In this document: piece by piece, positions 7,945 through 16,330 of the stretch
How positions within the stretch are numbered: the first letter of the stretch is position 1
How the letters are laid out: each line of letters begins with the position of its first letter
From: CADCTB01 sp963768975
GTDB lineage: Bacteria > Actinomycetota > Acidimicrobiia > Acidimicrobiales > AC-14
Direction: 5' to 3'
Assembly (NCBI GenBank): GCA_963768975.1
Contig: CAVYKB010000010.1
Location: 62,001 to 126,000 of the forward strand
Length of the DNA stretch: 64,000 nucleotides
Translations under genes and position numbers: made by a program
The notes under the pieces: generated by a model
The model's input: only the letters and a program-made list of their open reading frames with translations
What the model was told of the DNA's origin: nothing
Database searches by the model: none

Positions 7945-8559
7945 ATAGCCGCACCGGAGGGCGCCGACCTCAGGATCAACGACCGGATTCGGGCACGCGA
8001 AGTGCGCCTCGTCGACCCAGACGGGAACCAGCTCGGGATCAAGTCGTTGCCGGAGGCCCTGTCCATCGCCAGGGATCTCGAGCTCGATCTGGTGGAGGTG
8101 GCCCCGCTCGCTGAACCGCCGGTGTGCCGCATTCTCAACTACGGCAAGTGGAAGTACGAGGCCGCGCAGCGTGACAAGGAGTCACGCAAGAAGGCTGCCA
8201 CGAGCTCGATCAAGGAGATGAAGTATCGGCCCAAGATCGGCGGCGGTGACTTCGACACCAAGACCCGCAAGGTCGGCGAGTTCATCGACGAGGGCCACAA
8301 GGTCAAGATCACGATCATGTTCCGAGGCCGGGAGGTCGCCCACCCCGAACTGGGCAAGCGCATCCTGGACCGCATCGCCGAGCAACTGCCGCTGGCCAAG
8401 GTGGAGGCGGCGCCCAAGCTCGACGGGCGGAACATGGTGATGGTCCTGGCCCCCGACCGCAGGGCGCGGGCAGCGGCCAAAGCCGGCCACCCTGAGGCTC
8501 CCCCGCAAGCCGAACCCCCCACGACGACCACGACGACCACGACGCCACCCGCCCGCTGA
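7945..8559 (+). CDS. infC: translation initiation factor IF-3, rare AUA start
   Basis: IF-3 binds the 30S subunit and checks start codons. The reading frame covers the N-domain (RINDRIRAREVRL, then NYGKWKYE) and the C-domain (IKEMKYRP, VKITIMFRGRE, DGRNMVMVLAP), with a Pro/Thr-rich tail of about 30 residues that standard IF-3 lacks. In this frame there is a TGA at 7936 and no ATG, GTG or TTG before GTG 8002, which would remove conserved N-terminal residues. ATA at 7945 has GAGGAG (7930-7935) nine bases upstream. infC is known to use AUU, AUC or AUA starts for autoregulation, so AUA 7945 is the best call (204 residues). The overlapping ATG at 7938 is out of frame. Confidence 0.85.
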   Translation: MAAPEGADLRINDRIRAREVRLVDPDGNQLGIKSLPEALSIARDLELDLVEVAPLAEPPVCRILNYGKWKYEAAQRDKESRKKAATSSIKEMKYRPKIGGGDFDTKTRKVGEFIDEGHKVKITIMFRGREVAHPELGKRILDRIAEQLPLAKVEAAPKLDGRNMVMVLAPDRRARAAAKAGHPEAPPQAEPPTTTTTTTTPPAR

Positions 8560-8578
8560 GCGGGGAGGAGACGAACGA

Positions 8579-8773
8579 ATGCCGAAGATGAAGACCCACC
8601 GCGGCGCGGCCAAGCGGTTCAAGGTGACCGGGACGGGCCGCATCATGCGGCGGAAGGCGTTCCGCTCCCACCTGCTCGAGAAGAAGAACTCGGTCAAAAC
8701 CCGCCGTCTCGGTCGGGAATCGGAAGTGGTCGGCGGCGACAAGGCCCAGGTCAAGCGCATGCTCGGCCTCTAG
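8579..8773 (+). CDS. rpmI: 50S ribosomal protein L35
   Basis: The 64-residue, strongly basic protein begins MPKMKTHRGAAKRF and contains the GRIMRRKAFRSHLL stretch of L35. It lies 19 bases after infC with GGGGAGGAG upstream, in the conserved infC-rpmI-rplT order, and assembles into the large subunit. Confidence 0.96.
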   Translation: MPKMKTHRGAAKRFKVTGTGRIMRRKAFRSHLLEKKNSVKTRRLGRESEVVGGDKAQVKRMLGL

Positions 8774-8955
8774 GCACGAGGATCAGTACGAAGTCGTTCC
8801 CGCAGTACAGCAGCAACCCCTAGCTTCGGAACCCGCCAGTCGGCGGCCGACGGGGCAGGGGCCCCCGTCGGCAGTAGCGGGCACCAGCCCGAAGGGCGCA
8901 AGGAGTACAGCCCGAACATCTGGGTGCCCGCTACCAGAGAACAAGGAGACCTCGT
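8774..8955 (+). promoter_or_regulatory. structured rplT leader
   Basis: This 182-base gap between rpmI and rplT is unusually long and contains two strong hairpins. The first is GCCGACGGGG (8846-8855) with CCCCGTCGGC (8863-8872) and a seven-base loop. The second is GTAGCGGGCACC (8874-8885) with GGTGCCCGCTAC (8923-8934), a perfect 12-bp stem enclosing a GCCC-GAA-GGGC minihairpin. Neither is followed by a T tract. The second ends shortly before the AAGGAG ribosome site of rplT, so it could expose or hide it. An L20-binding autoregulatory element is the natural hypothesis. Confidence 0.55.
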
Positions 8956-9318
8956 ATGGCCAGGGTGAAGCGTTCGGTCCACGGCCGCAAGCACCACCGC
9001 GCCGTCCTCGAGCAGGCCAAGGGGTACTACGGCAACCGCAGCCGGAGCTACAAGTCTGCCAACGAGGCGGTCATGCACGCGCTGCACTACGCCTACCGCG
9101 ACCGCCGGGCCCGCAAGGGCGATTTCCGCCAGCTGTGGATCCAGCGCATCAACGCCGGCTGCCGCCAGCACGGCATGAGTTACAGCCGATTCATCGCCGG
9201 CCTCCGCGAGGCTGGGGTGGAGGTTGACCGCAAGGTCCTGGCCGATCTGGCCGTCACCGACCCCGCCGCCTTTGCCGGTCTGGTCAAGCTGGCAGGGGAG
9301 AGCCGCCAGGCGTCGTGA
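8956..9318 (+). CDS. rplT: 50S ribosomal protein L20
   Basis: The 120-residue protein has the L20 hallmarks MARVKR, the KGYYGNRSRSYKSA segment and RDRRARKGDFRQLWIQRINAGCR. L20 is an early 23S-binding assembly protein and, in well-studied bacteria, the autorepressor of its operon. A strong AAGGAG lies upstream of ATG 8956. Confidence 0.97.
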   Translation: MARVKRSVHGRKHHRAVLEQAKGYYGNRSRSYKSANEAVMHALHYAYRDRRARKGDFRQLWIQRINAGCRQHGMSYSRFIAGLREAGVEVDRKVLADLAVTDPAAFAGLVKLAGESRQAS

Positions 9319-10139
9319 ACCCAGGGCCCGAGCGGCCCCCTGAGCGGGGTGGCAGGCCCGACGCGGGGCTGGGGTTCACATCGGGGCGGGTGAAGCGGCT
9401 GCGCCAGCTCCTGGAGCGCTCCTCGGCGCGCCGGCGGGAGCGGGCCTTCGTCGTCGAGGGCCCCACGCTGGTGGGCGACGCGCTCGACGCCGGCGCCGAC
9501 CTCGAGTGCCTCTTTGTCGCTCCCGAGACCGAGGCTCCCGTAGTGGCCCGCGCCGAGGCGCAGGGGGTGCCGGTCTTCGAGCTGGCGCCCGGAGTGCTCG
9601 AGCGGGTGGCGGGCACGGTGTCGCCCCAGCCCGTCCTGGCCGTGGCCCGGATGGTCGACGTCGACCTCGATGCCCTGGCCGACCAAACGCTGGTCCTCGT
9701 GTGCGTCGACGTGCGGGATCCGGGCAACCTCGGCACCGTCCTGCGCAGCGCCGAGGCCGCGGGGGTCGGCGGGATAATCTGCTGTGACGGTTCGGTCGAC
9801 GTGTACAACCCGAAGTCGGTTCGGGCGTCAGCTGGCTCGCTGTTCCATACACGCATCGTGGCGAGAGGGGAGCCGGTGAAGGTGCTCGGCACGCTGGGCG
9901 ATTGGGGCCTGCGGTGCCTGGGCACGCGGCCCGACTCGGGCGAGCCTTACCACCGGGTCGACCTGACGGCACCGACGGCCCTCGTACTGGGCAACGAGGC
10001 CAACGGCCTGCCGGCGCCGGCGGCCGCTGCGGTCGACGGTTGGTTGACGATCCCGATGGCCGGCCGGTCCGAGTCGCTCAACGTCGGCATGGCGGCGGCC
10101 GTGCTGTGCTTCGAAGCCGCCCGCCAGCGACATTCATGA
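9315..10139 (+). CDS. TrmH/SpoU-family RNA 2'-O-methyltransferase
   Basis: The SPOUT fold is shown by the three family motifs: VRDPGNLGTVLRSAEAAG, ALVLGNEANGL and ESLNVGMAAAVLCFEA near the C-terminus. An N-terminal substrate-binding domain (about 30-110) precedes it, giving 274 residues in the normal range. It uses S-adenosylmethionine to methylate a ribose in rRNA or tRNA; the exact target cannot be read from sequence, although relatives at this locus act on 23S rRNA. GTG 9315 overlaps the rplT stop. The first 20 residues are Pro/Arg-rich and poorly constrained, so a later start is possible. Confidence 0.9.
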   Translation: MNPGPERPPERGGRPDAGLGFTSGRVKRLRQLLERSSARRRERAFVVEGPTLVGDALDAGADLECLFVAPETEAPVVARAEAQGVPVFELAPGVLERVAGTVSPQPVLAVARMVDVDLDALADQTLVLVCVDVRDPGNLGTVLRSAEAAGVGGIICCDGSVDVYNPKSVRASAGSLFHTRIVARGEPVKVLGTLGDWGLRCLGTRPDSGEPYHRVDLTAPTALVLGNEANGLPAPAAAAVDGWLTIPMAGRSESLNVGMAAAVLCFEAARQRHS

Positions 10140-11185
10140 CCGAGCTGGACCGGCTGCCGGACGCGGTGCTCGAGCTCGACGAGGAGTGCCGGGTCCGAGC
10201 CGCCAACGTCGCCGCCGTCGAGCTCACCGGCCTCGCCGCGGGCGATCTTGTGGGCCGGCCCATCGCCGACGCGCTGGAGCCCCGTGCTCCCGACGGGCGA
10301 GCGCTGTGCGCCACCGGCTGGCACCCCTCGGCCCGGCTTCCCGCGGTCCGGCGCATCCCCGAGCAGGAAGTGTGGCTCAGGGCCGCCGGCGGCCGGCTGG
10401 TGCGCACGCTGGTCACCGGGCGCTACGAGCGCGACGACGCCGGCGCGCTGACCGGCGCCGTCCTCGTCCTGCGCGACGGCGCCCGGCGCCGGACCGCGGT
10501 GGGCGACGGCATTGAGGTCATCTCCACCGTGAGCCACGAGCTGCGGTCGCCGCTCACCTCCGTCAAGGGCTATACGAGCCTGCTGCTCAACCGGTGGGAT
10601 CGCCTGGGCGAGGAGCAGAAGCGCATGATGCTCGAGCAGGTCCACCACGACGCCGACCGGGTCACCCGGCTGGTCACCGAGCTGCTGGACATCAGCCGGC
10701 TGGAGAGCGGACGGCTGGTGCTCCGCCGCCAGATGGTCGACCTCGTCACCCTTATCAACGGGGTGCTGGAGAAGGTGCGCATGATGGAGACCGGGCTGGT
10801 GGCCAAGGTCGAGTTCCCGGATAATTTCCCGCACGTCTACGCCGACCCCGACAAGATCGAGCAGGTGCTGACCAACCTCGTGGAGAACGCAGCCAAGTAC
10901 GCCGACCCCCAGAGCCTCCAGGTCACCGGCGAACTGGTGGACGGGAACGTCACCGTGGCGGTCGCCGACAGCGGCGAGGGGATTCCCGTCTCCGACCTGC
11001 CCCAGGTGTTCACCAAGTTCTTCCGCCGGGCCGAGACCCGCCCGACCGGCTCTGGGCTGGGCCTGTGGATCAGTCGCGGCCTGGTTGAGGCCCACGGCGG
11101 CCGACTGGTGGTGGAGTCAGAGGTCGGCCACGGTTCGGTCTTCCGTTTCACCCTCCCCGTCGACCCGCCCAAGGAGCTGCTGTGA
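10136..11185 (+). CDS. PAS-domain sensor histidine kinase
   Basis: The 349-residue protein starts with a PAS-like sensory domain (about 5-115). It continues with a HisKA dimerisation domain with the phospho-acceptor in STVSHELRSPL (His134) and an HATPase_c domain with N-box VENAAKYA, DSGEGI, a FRRAE segment and GSGLGLWI. No membrane segment is seen, so it is probably a cytoplasmic sensor. There is no response regulator next to it; it overlaps the methyltransferase stop (ATGA) and precedes pheS by about 40 bases, so it is embedded in a housekeeping operon as an orphan kinase. The signal and partner are unknown. Confidence 0.9.
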   Translation: MTELDRLPDAVLELDEECRVRAANVAAVELTGLAAGDLVGRPIADALEPRAPDGRALCATGWHPSARLPAVRRIPEQEVWLRAAGGRLVRTLVTGRYERDDAGALTGAVLVLRDGARRRTAVGDGIEVISTVSHELRSPLTSVKGYTSLLLNRWDRLGEEQKRMMLEQVHHDADRVTRLVTELLDISRLESGRLVLRRQMVDLVTLINGVLEKVRMMETGLVAKVEFPDNFPHVYADPDKIEQVLTNLVENAAKYADPQSLQVTGELVDGNVTVAVADSGEGIPVSDLPQVFTKFFRRAETRPTGSGLGLWISRGLVEAHGGRLVVESEVGHGSVFRFTLPVDPPKELL

Positions 11186-11225
11186 GTTTCGCCTCGCAAG
11201 CAGAGCGGACGCCTTGCCGTGACGG

Positions 11226-12290
11226 ATGCGGCGGAGCGCGGTGAGCGACGTCGCCCAGCAGGTCGCCGGCGTGGAGGCCGACGGGCTGGCCCGGGTGGCC
11301 GCCGCCGGCTCCCTGACCGAGCTGCGGGCCGTCGAAACCGAGCTCGTCGGTGGGAAGCGATCGGCGCTTGCCGCCATCAATTCTCGCCTCGGCCAGCTCC
11401 CCATGGAGGACCGCAAGGAGGCGGGCCGGGTCATCAACGCCGCCCGCAGCCGGGTGGAGGCCGCCGTCGCTGAGCGGGCCGAGAAGCTGGCCGCCACCGA
11501 GCGCGAAGCCCGCATCGAGGCCGAGCGGCTGGACCTCACCGAGGTGCTCGAGCGCCGGCGGTCGACCGCCGGCCACCGCCACCTCGTCACCCAGGCCCGC
11601 GACGAGCTCGAGGACCTTTTCATCGCCATGGGCTATGAGGTGGCCGAGGGCCCTGAGGTCGAGACCGACTGGTACAACTTCGAGGCGCTGAACATGCCGC
11701 CGGCCCACCCGGCCCGCAGCATGTGGGACACCCTGTACGTGAAGCTCGGCGCCGCCGAGTCCACCCTGCTGCGCACCCACACTTCGCCGGTGCAGATCCG
11801 GGTGATGCAGAGCCAGGCTCCGCCGATCTACATCGTTGCCCCCGGCCGCTGCTACCGCAGGGACACGCCCGACGCTCGCCACCTGCCGGTCTTCCACCAG
11901 ATCGAGGGACTGGTCGTCGACCGCGGCATTACCTTCGGTGACCTGGCCGGCACCATCGAGGCGTTCACCAGCGCCTACTTCGGCCCGCACATCCACTCCC
12001 GGCTGCGGCCGTCGTTCTTCCCCTTCACCGAGCCGTCGGCCGAGTTCGAGCTCACCTGCATCTTCTGCGAGGGGCGAGGCTGCCGGGTTTGCTCGCATTC
12101 GGGCTGGATCGAGCTGGGTGGCTGCGGCATGGTCGACCCCAACGTGCTGGCGGCCGTGGGCATCGACGCCGAGGAGTACTCGGGCTTTGCGTTCGGGTTC
12201 GGCATCGACCGGTGCGCCATGATGCGCCACGACATCGACGACATCCGCCACTTCATCGCCAACGACATCCGTTTTCTCGAACAGTTTTAA
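11226..12290 (+). CDS. pheS: phenylalanyl-tRNA synthetase alpha subunit
   Basis: PheS carries the class II catalytic core that charges tRNA-Phe as an alpha2-beta2 enzyme. The N-terminal coiled coil (about 5-95) is followed by motif 2 (PGRCYRRDTPDARHLPVFHQIEG) and motif 3 (GFAFGFGIDRCAMM). At 354 residues it is normal length. ATG 11226 is used; GTG 11241, with GGAG six bases upstream, would give VSDVAQQ and is equally reasonable. Confidence 0.94.
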   Translation: MRRSAVSDVAQQVAGVEADGLARVAAAGSLTELRAVETELVGGKRSALAAINSRLGQLPMEDRKEAGRVINAARSRVEAAVAERAEKLAATEREARIEAERLDLTEVLERRRSTAGHRHLVTQARDELEDLFIAMGYEVAEGPEVETDWYNFEALNMPPAHPARSMWDTLYVKLGAAESTLLRTHTSPVQIRVMQSQAPPIYIVAPGRCYRRDTPDARHLPVFHQIEGLVVDRGITFGDLAGTIEAFTSAYFGPHIHSRLRPSFFPFTEPSAEFELTCIFCEGRGCRVCSHSGWIELGGCGMVDPNVLAAVGIDAEEYSGFAFGFGIDRCAMMRHDIDDIRHFIANDIRFLEQF

Positions 12291-12347
12291 TGTCGACGTC
12301 ACTCGCTCGCTTCGCTCGCTCCGTTCCGTCGAGGCAGCTGCGCTCCA

Positions 12348-12370
12348 CCCGGCCGGCGAAGCCGGCCGGG
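12348..12370 (+). terminator. GC-rich hairpin between pheS and pheT
   Basis: CCCGGCCGGC pairs perfectly with GCCGGCCGGG around a GAA loop, followed by a C/T-rich run containing TTTT. It lies in a 163-bp gap between two genes whose products form one enzyme, so it may reduce read-through or stabilise the upstream mRNA. Termination strength is uncertain because the T run is interrupted. Confidence 0.4.
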
Positions 12371-12453
12371 CTCCGCCCTCTCTTTTCTGACCGGCAGCTG
12401 ACGGGGCCGCCTCTGGCGGCGTCGGCAGCCGCCGGGATTGGACCTACCACCTG

Positions 12454-14809
12454 ATGCGTGTTCCCCTCTCCTGGCTTCGTGACTTCGCGCCGCTCACCGC
12501 CCCGCCGGCGGATCTGGCTGCCGCGCTCTCGGGGTTGGGGCTGGTGGTCGAGGGAATGGAGACCTTCGGGGAGGGCCTGGGCGACGTGATCGTGGCCCGG
12601 GTCATGGCCACCCGGCCCCACCCGAATGCCGACAAGGTGCAAGTGGTCGACGTGGACGCCGGCGACGGTGAGGCGCTCCAGATCGTGTGCGGGGCGTTCA
12701 ACTTCGCCGCCGGCGACATCGTGCCGCTGGCGCCCGTCGGGGCCCGGCTGCCCGGCGGGATGAAGATCGGCCGGCGCAACGTGCGCGGCGAGTGGTCCAA
12801 CGGGATGCTGTGCTCGGGCACCGAGCTGGCTCTGAGTGCCGACGGGGAGGGGATCATGATCCTCGCCGAGGACCTCACCCCCGGCGAGGCCTTCGTCGAC
12901 GCACTCGGCATCGTCTCCGACGTCGTCTTCGACATCGACGTCACCCCCAACCGGCCCGACGCCCTCTCGGTGGCCGGCGTGGCGCGCGACCTCGCCGCCC
13001 ACTTCGGGGTGCCGTTCGCCATCCCGGAGCCGCCGGCGCCGGCGGCCGGCGAGCACGACGAGCTGGTCACCGTCGTCGTGGAGTCGCCGGACCTCTGCCC
13101 CCGGTTCACCGCCACCGTCCTGACCGGCGTGACCATCGGCCCCTCGCCCCAGTGGATGGCCCAACGCCTGACCCTCGCCGGTATGCGCCCGATCAACAAC
13201 GTGGTCGACGTGTCGAACTACGTGATGCTCGAACTGGGCCAGCCGAACCATCCCTATGACCTCGACCGTCTGCCTGGCCGGGGCCTGCTGGTGCGCCGGG
13301 CCCGCGACGGCGAGACCTTGGCGACCCTCGACGACGTGGAGCGCACCCTCGGGCTCGACGACTGCCTGATCTGCGACGCCGAGAGCACGCCGGTGGGCAT
13401 CGGCGGGGTCATGGGCGGGGCGTCGAGCGAGATCTCGGCGTCGACCACCACGGTGGCGCTGGAAGCAGCCTGGTTCGACCCGGTCGCCATCGCCCGGACC
13501 TCCAAGCGCGTGGGCCTGCGCACCGAGGCCTCCGTGCGATTCGAGCGGGGCGTGGACCCCGAGGGCGTCGGCCGCGCCGTCGCCCGCTTCTGCCAGCTGG
13601 CCGCCGAGGTGGCCGGCGCCACGGTGACCGGTCCCACCGTCGATGTGCGGGCCGAGCTGCCCCGCCCCGGCCGGGTGGCCGTTCGGACCAGCCGGGTCAA
13701 CGCCATTCTCGGTACCGAGCTCTCGCCCGGTGAGGTGTCCGGCTACCTGCAGCCCATCGGCTTCGGTTGCACGCCCACCGGCGATGGCGACTTCCGGGTC
13801 GACATCCCGTCGTGGCGGCCCGACTGCGAGCGGGAGATCGACGTCATAGAGGAGGTGGCCCGCCACCACGGCTACACCAACATCGCCCGGACCATGCCGC
13901 CGATCACCCGCGCCGGCGGGCTGTCGCCGTACCAACGCGACCGCCGGCTCGTGCGCGAGATCCTCACCGGCGCCGGCCTGTCCGAAGCGTGGGCCACGTC
14001 GTTCCTGGCGCCAGACGACCTGGCCCGGGCCGGCCTGGGCGTCGAGGCGGTCGAGGTGGAGAACCCCCTGGCCGCCGAGGAGTCCATCCTGCGCCCGTCG
14101 CTGCTGCCCGGCCTGCTGCGGGCCGTCGCCGCCAACGCCGGCCATCGCCGGCCCGACGTCGCCCTCTTCGAGGTCGGCCACGTGTTCCTGCCGCCGGCCG
14201 AGGGTGCGCAGCTGCCGGTGGAGCCCGAGTTCCTGGCCGCCGCCCTCGGCCAGCGCGACGCCGAGGACGCGGTGCGGATCTGGAACCGACTCGACGCCGG
14301 CCTCCGCCTGGTCGACGTGTCGTTCCAGGCCGCAGCGCGTGCCTGGCCTGCACCCGACTCGCAGTGCCAGGGTGCTGGTCTCGGGCCGGGCCGTGGGCCA
14401 GATCGGCGAGGTCGACCCTGCGGTGCTTGCCGACCACGGGATCGAGGGACGGCTGGGGTGGTTCGAGGTCGACCTCGGCGCCCTCCTCGAGTCGCCCCGC
14501 CGGCCGGCGATCTACCGCCCGGTGAGCCGCTTCCCGTCAGCCGACATCGACCTGGCCTTCCTCGTCGACGAGCCGGTGCCGGCGGCCGACGTCGAGCGCA
14601 CCCTGGCCCGGGCGGCCGGCGACCTGCTGGAGCGCATCGAGCTGTTCGACGTGTTTCGCGGCGCTCAGTTGGGAGGCGCACGAAGCCTGGCCTGGCGCAT
14701 TCGCTTCTCGGCCCTCGACCACACCCTGGGCGAGGAGGAGCTCACCGACCTGCGCCGGCGGTGCATCGACGCGGTGACCTCGGCCCACCCCGCCCGCCTG
14801 CGGGGCTGA
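12454..14809 (+). CDS. pheT: phenylalanyl-tRNA synthetase beta subunit, one-base frameshift near 14337
   Basis: PheT contributes tRNA-binding and editing domains. The first frame (from ATG 12454) shows the N-terminal tRNA-binding OB domain (DVIVARV, then HPNADKV), the B3/B4 editing region and the B5 domain, and is open to 14835. The true C-terminus lies in the +1 frame: GLHPTRSARVLVSG, GQIGEVDPAVL, and the ferredoxin-like anticodon domain from RPVSRFPSADIDLAF to the stop at 14807-14809. The switch falls at GCAGCGCGTGCCTGG around 14331-14345; removing one C near 14338 restores AAAVPGLHP. The corrected product is about 784 residues, typical for the family. Because the gene is essential, a sequencing error is the simplest explanation. 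Confidence 0.9.
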
Positions 14810-14815
14810 GCTCTC

Positions 14816-15268
14816 CTACTGCCAGGCCTCGATAGCGGACTGGGCGGCGTCGTACCGCTCCCGGGCCCTTGCCATCTGGGCCTGCGCCTGCTCGATCTTG
14901 TCGGCGTCGATGGCGGTGCGGGCGCCCTCGACACAGATGTCGGCCGCGGTGCTGGTGGCGTCGAAGGCGGCGCGCACCGCGGTGTCGACCGTGGGGTCGG
15001 GCACGGGCACCGCCTTGCGGGCGTCGCCCAGATCCTCCCGGAGCTGGCTGCACTCGGAAAGGACCACCGTTCGCTGGCCGGCGTTGAGCGCCTGTACCGA
15101 GCGGTCGATGTCGTCGCTCACCGACTTCACGATGGCGCCGTACTTCTCCTCCCACTCGCCCTTGTTGGCTGCGCCGCCGCCATTGTCTCCGCCGCCGCAC
15201 GCACCGGCGAGCAACGCCAGTCCTACGATCGGTGCCGCCCAGAATCGCTTTGAATGATTATTCATCAT
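14816..15268 (-). CDS. small predicted lipoprotein
   Basis: The N-terminus MMNNHSKRFWAAPIVGLALLAGAC is a lipoprotein signal with lipobox LAGAC, followed by a GGGDNGGG spacer and a helical domain to about residue 150. Two cysteines (in SECSQ and DICVE) may pair. I do not recognise the family. It ends seven bases from pheT in convergent orientation. Its first codons overlap the ARG box of the divergent argC promoter, so arginine-dependent ArgR binding could affect it too. Confidence 0.75.
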   Translation of the reverse strand: MMNNHSKRFWAAPIVGLALLAGACGGGDNGGGAANKGEWEEKYGAIVKSVSDDIDRSVQALNAGQRTVVLSECSQLREDLGDARKAVPVPDPTVDTAVRAAFDATSTAADICVEGARTAIDADKIEQAQAQMARARERYDAAQSAIEAWQ

Positions 15269-15278
15269 CGTGTATCGT
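15250..15278 (+). promoter_or_regulatory. argC promoter with ARG box, leaderless geometry
   Basis: TTGAAT (15250-15255) and TATCGT (15273-15278) are exactly 17 bases apart. TATCGT ends seven bases before the argC GTG, so the transcript would begin at or next to the start codon. The palindrome TGAATGATTATTCA (15251-15264) matches the ArgR ARG-box consensus and covers the -35 hexamer, an arrangement for repression by the ArgR encoded within the same operon. Confidence 0.75.
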
Positions 15279-15285
15279 CAGTCCC

Positions 15286-16302
15286 GTGGTTCGAGTCGGA
15301 GTCGTCGGAGCGTCGGGCTATGCGGGGGCCGAGCTCCTGCGCCTGTGCCACTCCCATCCCGACCTGGAGGTGGCGTGGGCGACGGGCGACACCCAGGCCG
15401 GGACACTAGTCGCCGGGCTGTACCCGAGCTTGGCCGCGGCCTACCCGGGGCTGGCGTTCGAGACGTTCGACCCCGCACTGGTCGCCACCGTCGACCTCGT
15501 CTTCCTCGCCCTGCCCCACGGGGCGTCCCAGAGGCTGGTGCCGGGGCTGCTCGATGCCCGCGTGAAGGTGGTGGACCTGGGGGCCGACTTCCGCCTGCGA
15601 GACCCATCCGTGTACGAGCGCTGGTACGGCGAGGCCCACGTCGCCCCGGAGCTCGTCGAGCGGTTCGCCTACGGCCTGCCCGAGCTGAACCGGGACCACA
15701 TTGCCAAGGTCGACGCGGTAGCCAGCGCCGGCTGCTACCCGACGGCGGCGGCGCTGGCCCTGGCCCCGCTCGTCGCCGCCGGCGCCATCGAGACCACCGG
15801 GGTCATCGTCGACGCGGCCAGCGGCGTGTCGGGCGCGGGTCGGGCCCTCAAGCACGGCACCCACTTCGGGACGGCGAACGAGGACTTCACCGCCTACGGG
15901 CTCCTCGACCACCGGCACACGCCAGAGATGGAGCAGTCGGTGGGGGCCACCATCTTGTTCACGCCCCACCTGGCACCCATGACCCGGGGGATCCTGGCCA
16001 CTTGCTACGCCCGGCCGGCGACAGGCAGCGAGCCGGCCGACGTGCTGGGCATCCTGAGCTCGGCCTACGACGCCGAGCCCTTCGTCGTCGTGTCGCCGGC
16101 GCTGCCCTCGACCAAGTCGACCTGGGGCTCCAACGCCGTCCACCTCACCGCCCGCTACGACGAGCGCACCGGTTTCGTCCTGGTGCTCGCCGCCCTCGAC
16201 AACCTGGTCAAGGGTGCGTCGGGCCAGGCCGTCCAGTGCGCCAACATCCTCCTCGGCCTCGACGAGACCGCCGGGCTTTCCTCGATCGGGGTCTATCCGT
16301 GA
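15286..16302 (+). CDS. argC: N-acetyl-gamma-glutamyl-phosphate reductase
   Basis: ArgC reduces N-acetylglutamyl phosphate with NADPH in arginine biosynthesis. Visible are the nucleotide-binding VGVVGASGYAGAELLR at the N-terminus, the catalytic cysteine in SAGCYPT, and the conserved HRHTPE segment. At 338 residues it is typical. GTG 15286 starts right at the Rossmann strand and fits the promoter geometry. It is the first gene of the argCJBDFRGH cluster. Confidence 0.95.
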   Translation: MVRVGVVGASGYAGAELLRLCHSHPDLEVAWATGDTQAGTLVAGLYPSLAAAYPGLAFETFDPALVATVDLVFLALPHGASQRLVPGLLDARVKVVDLGADFRLRDPSVYERWYGEAHVAPELVERFAYGLPELNRDHIAKVDAVASAGCYPTAAALALAPLVAAGAIETTGVIVDAASGVSGAGRALKHGTHFGTANEDFTAYGLLDHRHTPEMEQSVGATILFTPHLAPMTRGILATCYARPATGSEPADVLGILSSAYDAEPFVVVSPALPSTKSTWGSNAVHLTARYDERTGFVLVLAALDNLVKGASGQAVQCANILLGLDETAGLSSIGVYP

Positions 16303-16330
16303 GCATGACCGGCCCGGGAGGCTGGTCCGG

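Noticed and set aside
9376..9972. Minus-strand frames opposite the RNA methyltransferase
   Set aside because: Arg/Pro-rich shadow frames with no motif; the plus strand shows all SpoU motifs.
12454..14835. pheT as an intact 793-codon frame
   Set aside because: The last 160 or so codons of that frame are Arg/Pro-rich nonsense, while the +1 frame encodes the conserved PheT C-terminus.
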